Positions 26,025-35,900 of a stretch of 64,000 nucleotides of DNA are shown here, one piece after another; the stretch's first letter is position 1, and the number at the start of each line of letters is the position of its first letter. Position numbers and translations under genes: made by a program. Under the pieces are notes generated by a model. The model saw only the letters and a program-made list of their open reading frames with translations. It searched no databases and had not been told where the DNA came from. The stretch spans positions 62,001 through 126,000 of the forward strand of contig CAMLLO010000001.1 in NCBI GenBank assembly GCA_946480915.1. The letters run 5' to 3'. This stretch comes from an uncultured Sphingobacteriaceae bacterium (GTDB taxonomy: Bacteria; Bacteroidota; Bacteroidia; Sphingobacteriales; Sphingobacteriaceae).

Positions 26025-26813
26025 CTACTCGTTTGCAGCTTTTCCCAACGTTGCAAGAATTCCGCCATCTACGTATAAAATATGTCCGCTTACAAAGTCC
26101 GATGCTTTTGATGAAAGAAATATCGTAGCACCTTGTAGATCTTCGGGATCGCCCCATCTTGCTGCTGGCGTACGACTGATGATGAAATCGTTAAAAGGGT
26201 GCCCATCTACCCGGATTGGGGCAGTTTGGGTAGTTGCAAAATAACCTGGCCCAATACCATTAACCTGTATGTTGAATTTTGCCCATTCTGTAGCGAGATT
26301 TTTCGTCAGCATTTTCAACCCTCCTTTTGCCGCGGCATATGCGCTTACCGTTTCGCGTCCGACTTCACTCATCATTGAGCAAATGTTAATTATTTTTCCT
26401 GATTTACGTTGAACCATAGACTTGCCTACTTGTTTAGACATGATAAACGGTCCGGTAAGATCGATTCGCAATACTTGCTCCCATTCAGAAACCTCCATGT
26501 CCAAAACCGGAATGCGTTTTATAATGCCCGCATTGTTGACCAGTATATCAATCGGGCCAACTTCCTCTTCGATTTTAGCAATGTTTTCTTTTACGGACTC
26601 TTCGTCGGTAACATCAAAAAGGTAGCCATAAACCTTAAGCCCATTTTTGGCATATTCATCAATTGCGGTTTTTAGTTTTTCTTCGGAAATATCATTTATA
26701 ATAATCTGAGCCCCCGCCCGTGCCAGGCCTGTGGCCATAGACATTCCCAAGCCATGTGTGGCCCCTGTTATCAGGGCATTTTTACCTGTTAAATCAAAAA
26801 GGTGCATTGACAT
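26025..26813 (-). CDS. SDR oxidoreductase, gluconate 5-dehydrogenase-like
   Basis: A 262-residue classical short-chain dehydrogenase. The cofactor motif TGATHGLGMSMATGL is at about 16-30, NNAGIIKR near 92, and the catalytic Ser-Tyr-Lys group is SMMSEVGRETVSAYAAAKGG near 147-166. It resembles gluconate 5-dehydrogenase (IdnO/Ga5DH) more than KduD; both act on keto-sugar acids. It lies divergent to kduD, sharing a 206-base gap, so a role in deoxy-keto-uronate reduction or in gluconate/KDG side reactions is inferred from context. ATG at 26807 is an equally good start. Cytoplasmic. Confidence 0.85.
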   Translation of the reverse strand: MSMHLFDLTGKNALITGATHGLGMSMATGLARAGAQIIINDISEEKLKTAIDEYAKNGLKVYGYLFDVTDEESVKENIAKIEEEVGPIDILVNNAGIIKRIPVLDMEVSEWEQVLRIDLTGPFIMSKQVGKSMVQRKSGKIINICSMMSEVGRETVSAYAAAKGGLKMLTKNLATEWAKFNIQVNGIGPGYFATTQTAPIRVDGHPFNDFIISRTPAARWGDPEDLQGATIFLSSKASDFVSGHILYVDGGILATLGKAANE

Positions 26814-27019
26814 ATATCTTGCTTTAATCTGGAACTATAGTGTTCCTTGGCAATCTTAAGGATGTGCTGTTAAATAGTTGGTGACCTGTATCATTGGTAA
26901 ACTATTTTTTAATTAAGATTTTGCGAAAGCCCTTTTAAACGCTAAATAAAAGCAGAGTTTAATTTAAAATCTTGTCTATAAACAGTAATTTGCGCCAAAT
27001 TTGATCGCTAAGAACGTTT

Positions 27020-27793
27020 ATGGGTAATAATCAATCTTTATTTAGCTTGGAAGGCAAGGTAGCTCTTGTAACCGGGTGTAATCGTGGAATTGGAAAGGCA
27101 ATGGCAGAAGCATTGGCAGAGGCCGGAGCTGACATTATCGGAGTTTCTTCATCTATCGCATTAAGCGGCAGTGAAACCGAGAAAGATATTAATAAGATCG
27201 GAAGAAAGTTTAAGGCTTATCAGTGTGATTTCAGCAATAGGGATTCGGTAAAAAACTTTCTTGAGAAAGTAATTGCTGAAAACGAAAGGATAGATATTTT
27301 AGTTAACAATGCAGGTACGATCATGCGTGCTCCTGCCGCAGAGCATCCGGATGAATTCTGGTATAAGGTTATTGATATTAATCTGAACAGCCAGTTTATC
27401 ATTACCCGCGAGATCGGTGCCCGCATGATTGCGCAGGGATCTGGTAAAATTATTTTTACTGCGTCACTATTAACTTTCCAGGGTGGAATAAATGTGCCTG
27501 GCTACGCCGCAAGTAAAGGCGCAATCGGAAGTTTGGTAAAAGCTTTCGCTAACGAGTGGGCGTCTAAAGGAGTAAACGTAAATGCTATTGCTCCGGGATA
27601 TATTGCAACAGATAATACGGAGGCCTTAAGAGCAGATCCGGAGAGGAGCCAATCGATATTAAGCAGAATACCTGCAAACCGTTGGGGAGAAACAGAAGAC
27701 TTTAAAGGACCTGTGGTTTTTCTAGCCTCTAAAGCTTCAGATTATGTAAATGGGACAATTTTAACCGTCGATGGCGGTTGGATGGGACGCTAA
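27020..27793 (+). CDS. kduD: 2-deoxy-D-gluconate 3-dehydrogenase
   Basis: KduD reduces 3-deoxy-D-glycero-2,5-hexodiulosonate (DKII) to KDG with NAD(P)H, in the branch that handles unsaturated uronate released by lyases. It has 257 residues, SDR fold, with TGCNRGIGKAMAEAL at about 18-32, NNAGTIMR near 95, and catalytic Ser-Tyr-Lys in TASLLTFQGG and PGYAASKGAIG. The stretch FQGGINVPGYAASK is characteristic of KduD. It is followed after 27 bases by kduI, forming the classic pair, and the two share a terminator. Confidence 0.93.
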   Translation: MGNNQSLFSLEGKVALVTGCNRGIGKAMAEALAEAGADIIGVSSSIALSGSETEKDINKIGRKFKAYQCDFSNRDSVKNFLEKVIAENERIDILVNNAGTIMRAPAAEHPDEFWYKVIDINLNSQFIITREIGARMIAQGSGKIIFTASLLTFQGGINVPGYAASKGAIGSLVKAFANEWASKGVNVNAIAPGYIATDNTEALRADPERSQSILSRIPANRWGETEDFKGPVVFLASKASDYVNGTILTVDGGWMGR

Positions 27794-27820
27794 TTTTAAA
27801 ATAAATTTTAAAGAAAAGAT

Positions 27821-28657
27821 ATGTTAATGAATCAACGATATGCCCAAAGCCCTAAAGAGGTTGCAGGCTTAAATACAGCGGAGATCAGAGAGAATTTCCT
27901 GGTGGATGACCTGATGCAGGATGATCAGTTTAATTTCACCTATTCTCACTACGACAGAGCGATTGTTGGAACTATAGTACCTGTAAAAAAAGAACACGAG
28001 CTTCCAACTTACGACAATTTAAGAGCCGATTATTTCCTTGAACGACGCGAGATTGGAATAATTAACGTAGGTGGCGATGGCGAAATAGTTGTGGATGGTG
28101 CAAGCAACAGAGTTAGTAAGTTAGACGCTCTCTATATAGGAAAAGGCTCAAAGTCAGTTGTTTTTAAAAGCCTTTCGGCTGATAACCCAGCTAAATTTTA
28201 CATGTATTCCGTACCTGCGCATAAAGAATACCCTGTACAATTAGTTAAAAAAGAAGATGCATTTCCTACCACCATCGGAAGTAAAGCAACTGCAAACGAG
28301 CGTACTATTTACAAATACATTCACTTAGAAGGTGCAAAAAGCTGTCAGCTGGTTATGGGATTAACCGTTTTACACGAAGGAAGTGTTTGGAACACCATGC
28401 CGTCTCACGTACACGATAGAAGAAGTGAAATATATTTTTATTTCGATGTGCCTGAAAATCAAATAGTGTTTCACATGATGGGTCAGCCACAGGAAACACG
28501 TCATGTAATCATGCATAATCATCAGGCTGTTATTTCTCCACCCTGGTCAATTCACTCAGGCGGCGGAACTGCAAACTATGGCTTTATTTGGTCTATGAGC
28601 GGCGAGAACCTGGTTTATTCTGATATGGACGCAGTGGCAATGAGGGATTTGAGATAA
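27821..28657 (+). CDS. kduI: 5-dehydro-4-deoxy-D-glucuronate isomerase
   Basis: KduI isomerizes the linear 4-deoxy-5-keto-uronate (DKI), which forms spontaneously from the unsaturated sugar freed by lyases and GH105, to DKII. It has 278 residues and a cupin fold. The zinc ligands are visible: His196 and His198 in MPSHVHDRRSEI, Glu203, and His245 in PPWSIHSGGG. A second ATG at 27827 is possible. Together with kduD it completes the unsaturated branch. Closed by a terminator with a TTCG loop. Confidence 0.96.
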   Translation: MLMNQRYAQSPKEVAGLNTAEIRENFLVDDLMQDDQFNFTYSHYDRAIVGTIVPVKKEHELPTYDNLRADYFLERREIGIINVGGDGEIVVDGASNRVSKLDALYIGKGSKSVVFKSLSADNPAKFYMYSVPAHKEYPVQLVKKEDAFPTTIGSKATANERTIYKYIHLEGAKSCQLVMGLTVLHEGSVWNTMPSHVHDRRSEIYFYFDVPENQIVFHMMGQPQETRHVIMHNHQAVISPPWSIHSGGGTANYGFIWSMSGENLVYSDMDAVAMRDLR

Positions 28658-28676
28658 TAATAGCTCAACAGCATAG

Positions 28677-28711
28677 AAAAAGAGGCTTCTTTCGAGAATG
28701 CCTCTTTTTTT
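28677..28711 (+). terminator. kduDI terminator with TTCG loop
   Basis: AAAAAGAGGC.TTCT-TTCG-AGAA.T.GCCTCTTTTTT: long stem with a TTCG tetraloop and T-run. Confidence 0.9.
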
Positions 28712-28764
28712 ATGCTTTAACTAGTCCTTTTAGGGTGAAATGAAATATTAATGTAACAAGATGA

Positions 28765-28782
28765 TTATGCAATCGTTTCCGG
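28765..28782 (-). promoter_or_regulatory. Conserved pectin-locus box 2 (CE15-like gene)
   Basis: Reverse complement CCGGAAACGATTGCATAA matches the shared element in all its fixed positions. Here the box is inverted relative to the gene it precedes. About 53 bases after its central CG lies TAGTTTTA at 28827-28834, a one-mismatch -7 box. Confidence 0.65.
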
Positions 28783-28868
28783 AGAAAAATCCGCTTCATT
28801 TGTTTAAATGAGGTATAATTATTTAATAGTTTTAGATAATTGTAACCTGTTTCCTTAAAGCCTTTTAT

Positions 28869-30155
28869 ATGAAACTGACTCTGCTGGTCATCTTATCTTT
28901 AACTGTTCCCGAATTTATTTATGCACAAAAGGAAACCTTAAATAAAGTAGTTGCCGGCTTCCCGGTTAATTACGAAGAAGAGCTTGTAGGCACTTACGTG
29001 CTTCCCGACGTTTTAACTCTCCAAAACGGAAAGAAAGTAAAGGATGCAAAAACCTGGACTGAAAAGCGACGGCCCGAACTAGTTAAATTATTCGAAGAGC
29101 AGCAGTTTGGTAAAATGCCTCCACGACCTGCCGGCATGGCTTTTAATGTGTTTGATAATGGAACTCCTGTTCTTGATGGCAAAGCTTTACGTAAGCAAGT
29201 GACAGTGTATTTTTCCAGCGATACCACAAATCATAAAATGGATATCTTGATCTATTTGCCCATAAAAAGCGACAAGCCGGTACCGCTGCTTTTAATGGCA
29301 AATTTTTCAGCCAATTCCAATGCGGTTAACGATCCGGGTGTAAAAGAAGGTTATGTTTGGTCGCGGGAAGGGAAAAAGATTCCCGCCTCTTCTTCAAGAG
29401 CCTTTGGTAAAATTGATATAGTAAGTTTTATATCCCAAGGTATAGGCATCGCTACCGTTTATTATGGGGATATTGAGCCAGATTTTAAGGATGGTTTCAA
29501 ATACGGAATTCGGGGGAAATATTTAAAACCGGGCATGTCTAAACCCGCCGATAATGAATGGGGAGCGATTTCTGCATGGGCGTGGGGACTTAGCCGGGCT
29601 ATGGATTATTTTGAAACCGATAAACAGATAGATTCAAAACGTGTAGCAATCCAGGGAACTTCGCGACTTGGAAAAACAGTTTTATGGGCCGGCGCCCATG
29701 ATCAGCGTTTTAAGATGGTGATCGCAAGTTGCTCTGGCGAAGGCGGCGCTGCGTTGAGCAGGCGTAACTACGGCGAAAACATTGCGCACATGACCGATAC
29801 CTCCCGATATTATTACCAGTTCGCTCCGAACTGGCACAAGTATGCTTCTGATTTTAACGCCTCCCCAGTTGATGCTCACATGTTGATAGCCCTAATGGCA
29901 CCAAGACCACTCCTTCTGCAGACAGGCGATACTGATTATTGGTCCGATCCTAAGGGGGAGTTCCTGGCCGCTGTTGCTGCAGAGCCGGTGTACAATTTAT
30001 TCGGAAAAAATGGTCCTGGAGCCATGAAAATGCCGTCTGCCGGAGAAAAAATCATGTTAAATAATACGCTGGGATATTATATGCATGCTGGAGGACATGG
30101 TACCGTTCCATCCGACTGGCCTTTGTTTATTGAATACATCAAGAAGAATCTGTAA
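28869..30155 (+). CDS. CE15-like (glucuronoyl) esterase
   Basis: A 428-residue exported alpha/beta hydrolase (signal about 1-19, cut after YAQ). The nucleophile elbow is GTSRLGKT with Ser265; S-R-x-G-K is the signature of carbohydrate esterase family 15, normally 4-O-methyl-glucuronoyl methylesterases. The histidine is probably His410 in MHAGGHGTVPSDW. Conserved NEWGAISAWAWGLSRAMDY precedes the elbow, and MAPRPLLLQTGDTDYWSDP follows. In this pectin locus a methyl-galacturonate or other uronate ester is a more likely substrate than glucuronoxylan, but that is inference. First gene of an operon with GH28 and a CE7-like gene; it is preceded by a conserved locus box. Confidence 0.85.
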   Translation: MKLTLLVILSLTVPEFIYAQKETLNKVVAGFPVNYEEELVGTYVLPDVLTLQNGKKVKDAKTWTEKRRPELVKLFEEQQFGKMPPRPAGMAFNVFDNGTPVLDGKALRKQVTVYFSSDTTNHKMDILIYLPIKSDKPVPLLLMANFSANSNAVNDPGVKEGYVWSREGKKIPASSSRAFGKIDIVSFISQGIGIATVYYGDIEPDFKDGFKYGIRGKYLKPGMSKPADNEWGAISAWAWGLSRAMDYFETDKQIDSKRVAIQGTSRLGKTVLWAGAHDQRFKMVIASCSGEGGAALSRRNYGENIAHMTDTSRYYYQFAPNWHKYASDFNASPVDAHMLIALMAPRPLLLQTGDTDYWSDPKGEFLAAVAAEPVYNLFGKNGPGAMKMPSAGEKIMLNNTLGYYMHAGGHGTVPSDWPLFIEYIKKNL

Positions 30156-30187
30156 TCAGATTTTAGTTCACATTAAAATCATAACAT

Positions 30188-31585
30188 TTGAAGAATTCTC
30201 GCCGACATTTTATCCGGAACTCGGCTTTAGCCGGAGCTGGCCTGCTTGCGACTCAGATGGGTTTAAGTACCCAGTCTTTTAGTCAGAGCATTACGCTTAA
30301 ATTTCCAGCCAAACAATCCAAACTACAGCTGAATATTCGCGATTTTGGCGCAACAGGCGATGGAAAAACAAAAGATACTCTTGCTATTCAGCAAGCGATT
30401 GACCGCTGTTCGATTCTCGGAGGTGGCGAGGTTCTTTTCCCGAAAGGAGATTACTTTACCGGAGCAATTCAGCTCAGATCAAATACCCTCATTCGTTTTG
30501 AAAAAGGTGCCACCATCCTTGGAACTCCTGATTTTGAGGACTACCCGGTAAGCCAGGTTCGCTGGGAAGGTAAATGGATTAAAGGACATGTTAGTTTGAT
30601 ATACGCCTTTGATGCAGAAAATCTCGGGATTGTGGGCCCGGGAAAAATTATAGGCAACCGCGCTTTAGGTGGCCGGCCAAATGCGCAGAACCCCTTGCGG
30701 CACCCTGCCCTGATAGAACCTATCGGCTGCAATAACATCCGCTTGGAAGATTTCTCTACCAGCTATTATTTAATGTGGTCGATCCATCCAACTTTCTGTG
30801 ATAATATTTTCATTAAGAATCTGATCATCCGCAGTACTGGTGGTAACGGCGATGGGATTGATATCGATTCGTGTAAGCATGTGCGAATTGATAATTGCGA
30901 TATCGAGACAGGAGATGATTGCATATCCTTAAAATCAGGAAGAGGAATGGAAGGGTATTCTCTGCTAAGAACAACAGAAGATGTTCATATCACCAATTGC
31001 ACATTTGCCGATTCTATATTCGCTTGTATAGGTATCGGCAGCGAAACCTCAGGCGGCATAAGAAACGTCAGGATAGAACATTGCAAGTTTATAAAGGCGC
31101 ATACTCATGCTATTTATATTAAAAGTCGACCTGGTAGGGGAGCTTTTATTGAAGATATTGTGTGCAATGACCTCGATGTTTCTGGAATGAGAGAAGGTTT
31201 CCTTCGCTTCAATATCCTCGGCAGTGGCTTACAAGATCAGGTACCGGTACCCGGCGATGAAGGTATTCCAACGATTAAAAACTTTAGTTTTACAAACATT
31301 CGGGTGAAGGATGTCCCTGTTCTGGTTGATGGAACCGCTATTCATCCCAACAAGCCTCTTGAAGGGTTTACGTTTATGAATGTTACCGGTACGTGCAACA
31401 AAGGTATCTCACTAGCAAACATTAAGAAAGCCAAAATTCGCGATATTAAGGTTACCGGATACACCGGGTCTCTCTTAAACACGTATAACGTAACCGGAAA
31501 AGGCGTTGACCATGCCGCTGCCATTGAACCGCCAAAAATTTCAGGTCCTATACCAGGAGAAAAAGGATCTTATCATTTGCAATAA
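30188..31585 (+). CDS. GH28 polygalacturonase-like hydrolase (TAT-exported)
   Basis: A 465-residue glycoside hydrolase family 28 beta-helix enzyme, hydrolysing alpha-1,4-galacturonosyl links. The start is TTG at 30188; the N-terminus KNSRRHFIRNSALAGAGLL is a twin-arginine signal, so it is exported folded. Catalytic stretches: GDGIDID at 221-227, TGDDC at 241-245 (the paired Asp), IGIGSETSGG at 281-290, and YIKSRPGRG at 310-318. These correspond to the NTD, G/QDD, SHG and RIK motifs in bacterial variants. Probably exo-acting on periplasmic oligomers; rhamnogalacturonan or xylogalacturonan substrates cannot be excluded. It lies 32 bases after the CE15-like gene. Confidence 0.92.
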   Translation: MKNSRRHFIRNSALAGAGLLATQMGLSTQSFSQSITLKFPAKQSKLQLNIRDFGATGDGKTKDTLAIQQAIDRCSILGGGEVLFPKGDYFTGAIQLRSNTLIRFEKGATILGTPDFEDYPVSQVRWEGKWIKGHVSLIYAFDAENLGIVGPGKIIGNRALGGRPNAQNPLRHPALIEPIGCNNIRLEDFSTSYYLMWSIHPTFCDNIFIKNLIIRSTGGNGDGIDIDSCKHVRIDNCDIETGDDCISLKSGRGMEGYSLLRTTEDVHITNCTFADSIFACIGIGSETSGGIRNVRIEHCKFIKAHTHAIYIKSRPGRGAFIEDIVCNDLDVSGMREGFLRFNILGSGLQDQVPVPGDEGIPTIKNFSFTNIRVKDVPVLVDGTAIHPNKPLEGFTFMNVTGTCNKGISLANIKKAKIRDIKVTGYTGSLLNTYNVTGKGVDHAAAIEPPKISGPIPGEKGSYHLQ

Positions 31586-31611
31586 CGAACATATACAAAG
31601 CCTGAAAATCA

Positions 31612-32916
31612 ATGAATAAGTTGAAATATCTAATTACAGTAATTGCTTGCATCTTATTACTATCTGATGTCTCGGCTCAACTAGCACCTGCCCCAATCAA
31701 ACTGGTAGATTTCATTTTGACTCCAGATCATAACGACTGGAATTATAAAGTAAATGAGATTGCCAATGTTGAGGTAACTGTATTGAAATTTGGTGTGCCA
31801 ATTCAGAATGTGTCGGTAGACTACGAGATTGGTCCGGAAATGCTTCTTCCGGATACAAAAGGAACTCTTTTATTGAAAACCGGTAAGGAGAAAATAGCGA
31901 TAGGAACTAATAAACAACCAGGTTTCAGACGCTTAACGGTAAGAACCTTGATTGATGGGAAAAGCTACAGCGGGGAAATTAAACTTGCTTTCTCTCCCGA
32001 AAAAATTGAACCTACTGTTCAGATGCCCGAGGATTTTGATCAGTTTTGGATCAATGCAAAGAACGATGCCGCTAAAATTCCTATGGATGCGATCGTTACT
32101 CGTTTACCTGAACAATCAACATCAACAGTTGATGTGTATCTGGTGAACTTGCAGAATTATAAATTGGGTAAGCGCCTGTATGGATATTTGTGTAAGCCTA
32201 AGACTCCAGGGAAATATCCTGTGCTTTTTGAACCGCCCGGAGCTGGAGTAAAAGTTATTTCTCCAGCTATAAGCTATGCGAACCTGGGATTTATTGTTTT
32301 TAATATTGAGATCCATGGGCTGTCGCCTCTGATGGATGCCGAGATGTATAAAAACATAAGCAATGCTTTCGGCGACTATCCGTTTAACAAGCTTGACGAC
32401 AAGGATAATTATTATTATAAAAGTGTGTACATGGGCTGTGTAAGGGCGATCGACTTTCTGTGCGGCTTACCTGAATTCGATGGAAAAAATGTTGTAGTAA
32501 CTGGCGGAAGTCAGGGTGGGGCACTTTCGATAGTTACTGCTGGATTAGATAAAAGGGTAACTTGTTTATCGGCTTTTTATCCCGCACTTTGCGATGTTAC
32601 GGGTTATTTACATGGAAGGGCAGGCGGTTGGCCACACCTGTTCAATCAAAGCAATCTTCGCACAACTAACAGTCCCGATAAAATTCGGACAGTCGGGTAT
32701 TATGATGTTGTAAATTTTGCAAAAAATGTGAAGGTTCCCGGATTTTATTCATGGGGCTATAATGATAATACTGTTCCACCAACCTCGGTTTTTGCCGCTG
32801 TTAACTCGATTAAAGCATCCAAAACAATAGTCATTACGCCAATATCCGGACATTGGCGTTTCCCGGAAACAAACCAGCAATCAATAGACTGGATTAAAAG
32901 GCAATTAAAGAAATAG
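31612..32916 (+). CDS. CE7-like acetyl esterase
   Basis: A 434-residue secreted alpha/beta hydrolase of the acetyl-xylan esterase (AXE1, CE7) type. Signal peptide about 1-22 (VSA-Q). A beta-rich N-terminal domain covers about 25-130. The hydrolase domain has FEPPGAGV near 206, the elbow TGGSQGGAL with Ser300, Asp in SWGYNDNTVPP and His in ISGHWRFPE. In a pectin locus its job is probably to remove O-acetyl groups from galacturonate or the neutral side chains. It is third in the operon with CE15-like and GH28 genes. Confidence 0.87.
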   Translation: MNKLKYLITVIACILLLSDVSAQLAPAPIKLVDFILTPDHNDWNYKVNEIANVEVTVLKFGVPIQNVSVDYEIGPEMLLPDTKGTLLLKTGKEKIAIGTNKQPGFRRLTVRTLIDGKSYSGEIKLAFSPEKIEPTVQMPEDFDQFWINAKNDAAKIPMDAIVTRLPEQSTSTVDVYLVNLQNYKLGKRLYGYLCKPKTPGKYPVLFEPPGAGVKVISPAISYANLGFIVFNIEIHGLSPLMDAEMYKNISNAFGDYPFNKLDDKDNYYYKSVYMGCVRAIDFLCGLPEFDGKNVVVTGGSQGGALSIVTAGLDKRVTCLSAFYPALCDVTGYLHGRAGGWPHLFNQSNLRTTNSPDKIRTVGYYDVVNFAKNVKVPGFYSWGYNDNTVPPTSVFAAVNSIKASKTIVITPISGHWRFPETNQQSIDWIKRQLKK

Positions 32917-32942
32917 AAATTCTACATCTTTTGTCGACCTTG

Positions 32943-32990
32943 TCAGGTGCAAGCAATAATTCTGTTTTGCCTGCACCTGATAGATTTTTT
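32943..32990. terminator. Terminator between convergent CE7-like and GH2 genes
   Basis: TCAGGTGCA and TGCACCTGA form a perfect 9-bp stem around a 20-base loop, followed by TAGATTTTTT. Its T-run overlaps the last codon of the GH2 gene on the other strand. Confidence 0.7.
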
Positions 32991-35900
32991 AGTTGGCTGC
33001 TTTTATCATATTGAGCAGAAGTTGCTGCCCAATAATATTAGCTTTATTTTTTGAAGACACGTTAAAAGTGGTCATCGCGGCATTTTCGCCATCGCCTTCA
33101 GCACGCTTCCCAGTACTTATATCCTTTAAATTTGAGATAATATCCAGGGCTGACAAAATTACTTTACCTCGTCCGTGCTGAATAATACTTAAAGCAGAAT
33201 ACACTTCCGGCTTGTGGTCGGATACGCAGGCAACAATTGTTTCACCATTTAAAACTCTTAAGCCAACCCGGCTTTTATTATAGGTAGCAAGGCTTTGGTA
33301 TTCCCAGTTGAATACACAATTTTGGGGCAGGCCTTCGAAGAGTTTATGTTGCTTAACAAAGTAATTTCCTCCATACCAGGTTGTTCCCAACTCTTTTGAC
33401 CCACGGTAATCTATTAGCTCCTTACGGCCAAGAAAAGTCGCCCATTTCTCGGTATTGCCAATAACAAGCAGGGTGTTCCCCTCATTCACCCATTCCAATA
33501 TTTCTGTTACCAGAGGATTTCCGGTTTGCTGCGGTTCGAAAGCGCCAACAACCATATATTTTCCTTCTGGTCTTCCTGATTTAAATTCTTTGAATGAATT
33601 AATCCCAACTGATTTTAAAAATGGCGCAATTACGCCGCTGGTGTCAGCTACCATGCCCGTAGCAGGTATACCTGTAGTATTTAGGCTCACAGCAAAAAGT
33701 TCATCACTTCCTTTTGCCATTGTTTGTCCATCTCTTTTCAACTCTGCTTTCACAGTGATATAGCCGCCTTTTTGAGGAACCAGCTTCAGACCTGCAAAAA
33801 GCAATTCGCCATATGTTGAGCCGCCGGTAACCTTTACAGGGATGCTTCTGTTTAAAATAGTTTTGGCGTCATCTCCAATTGCCTCAACTTCTAAAGTATA
33901 ATTACCATGAAGATTTGCCTCATTTACGATATGAAAATCAATTGTTGAGGTATCGCCCGTTCCCAATACTTTGCGGTTCATTTTAACTGCAACGTACACG
34001 GGTTGTGTATAACGAGAAATTAATCCAGGATCACCTTTTGGATTGCGGTAATTATCTACAATGCCCGAATGATTTTCAAGTTTCATGCTCTCCCATCCAT
34101 TCACCGCATAACCATCCGTCAGATTATTTATTTTGATGTTTTCAATGGCTCTTCCCTGATAATAGAAGGCCACATTTCCCATTTTTCTGGTAAGTGAATC
34201 TACATTTGGAAATGCTTTATTAAAGCCTGGAGTTTTCTGCAAAAAGTTATCATATGCATCATACCATTTTAAATAGGCTTCACTTTCCCATCCTATATTC
34301 TTACCTGTTTTTAAAATTTCATCTCTGATCAATTGTAATCTGGGAGGTGTACCGATGGCACCTTCCTCGCCCCAATAAATTATTTCATCCTTATGATCAA
34401 AATATTTCAGGTAATCTTTTGGACCTTTATACAGATTGTCGTGGTAGGTGCCCGGACCGCCGGCATGATGCTGATCGAACCATCCATAATCACGGAATGT
34501 GAAATCGTACGGGAGTAAGTGAAGTTTGAAGCGTTTGTCGGGTCCTTGTTTTATATCACCATTTGAAGAATTATAGGTGATGATGCGGGTCTCATCCAGT
34601 TTATGGGCGGCAAGCATTTGCAGACTATCCTGCTTTTGTGGTTGCGCTCCGCGTTCGTTATGCATATTATAGATTACAAGAGAGGGGTGATTCCTGTCTC
34701 GTTTAATCATTCGGAAAAGCTTTTCATTGCGGGTTGCGAAATAAAAATCTGCCTGTTTTTTTCCGAGCGCATCTGTTGCATTGAAACGATCTGCCGGATA
34801 TTGGTTCCCGCCCGGTTCTTCAAAATAAAGTAGCCCAAGTTCATCTGCATAATCGAGTACGTTTTGTTGCCCTATAGTGCGATGGAAGTTCAGCATATTC
34901 AGACCTATCTTTTTTGCGGTCAGTATTTGTTTTTTCGCCAATTCATCCGAGGGAGCAATTCCATTTACCGGCCAAAACCCCCAGCTGATGGATGTAAGTG
35001 CAACAAAACGCTTTCCATTTAAATAGAATTGCTTATCACCATCAACATCCCGTACTTCAAACCACCTGAACCCAAAACGCTGACTGTACTCGTCGGTGCT
35101 ATTATCACCACCCTTCCAAACAGCAGTAAGCGTATATAAGTTCGGATCATCGGTGCTCCAAAGTTTTGCTTCATCAAGTGCAATTGTATAGGTATTGATT
35201 GTATTTCCATTTGATGCCTGGATGACAGGATATGATTTTTGAAACACCGGCTTTTGACTTCCTTTTTCTTTTATCTCAACTATTAAGGTTCCTTTTTTAG
35301 GTTTATTCGTGTTATTCCTGGTAGTGATCTGTACATCCACTTCGTTTGCCTTTGGTTTGTTCTTTACAAAAATATCCTCGATAAAGATCTTATCAGTAGC
35401 AAGCAATTTTATTCTCCCGGTTATGCCGCCAAAGCCATGGGTTGGATTGGTTCGGTAATTTCCCCACATAAAGTTTTGTGAATCACGCCAGTCAAAGTTT
35501 CCGTTTGGATCGGTGATGCGTACAGCAATCTCATTTTCCTTGCCGTATTGAACGGCATTGGTAATATCGACTTCAAAAGGAGTGCTGTTCACTAAGTCGT
35601 ATCCAACTAGTTTGCGATTAACAAAAACTTCCGCTCTAAAGCGAACGCTTTCAAAGTTCAGCGTTAATCTTTTACCTTTTAAGGAAGCTGGTATACTCGT
35701 TTTGGTGCTGAACCAGGATACACCTAAATAATTTCCGGATACTCCAAACGAATTTCCATTCTCGCCCCAATAAAACTGTTCAACAGTTGCAGGAAGCTTG
35801 GTGACAATTCCGGGTTCTTTACTTAGTAAATCCCATCCGCCGCTCGGCAAATTTGTTTTGATGTTCTTTATATTAACAGGCGGTGCATATAATGGATCAG

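Noticed and set aside
26821..27019. Search for the locus element between the SDR and kduD
   Set aside because: Only GCAATCTTAAG and GAACGTTT fragments are present; neither matches the consensus, so I do not include kduDI in the regulon.
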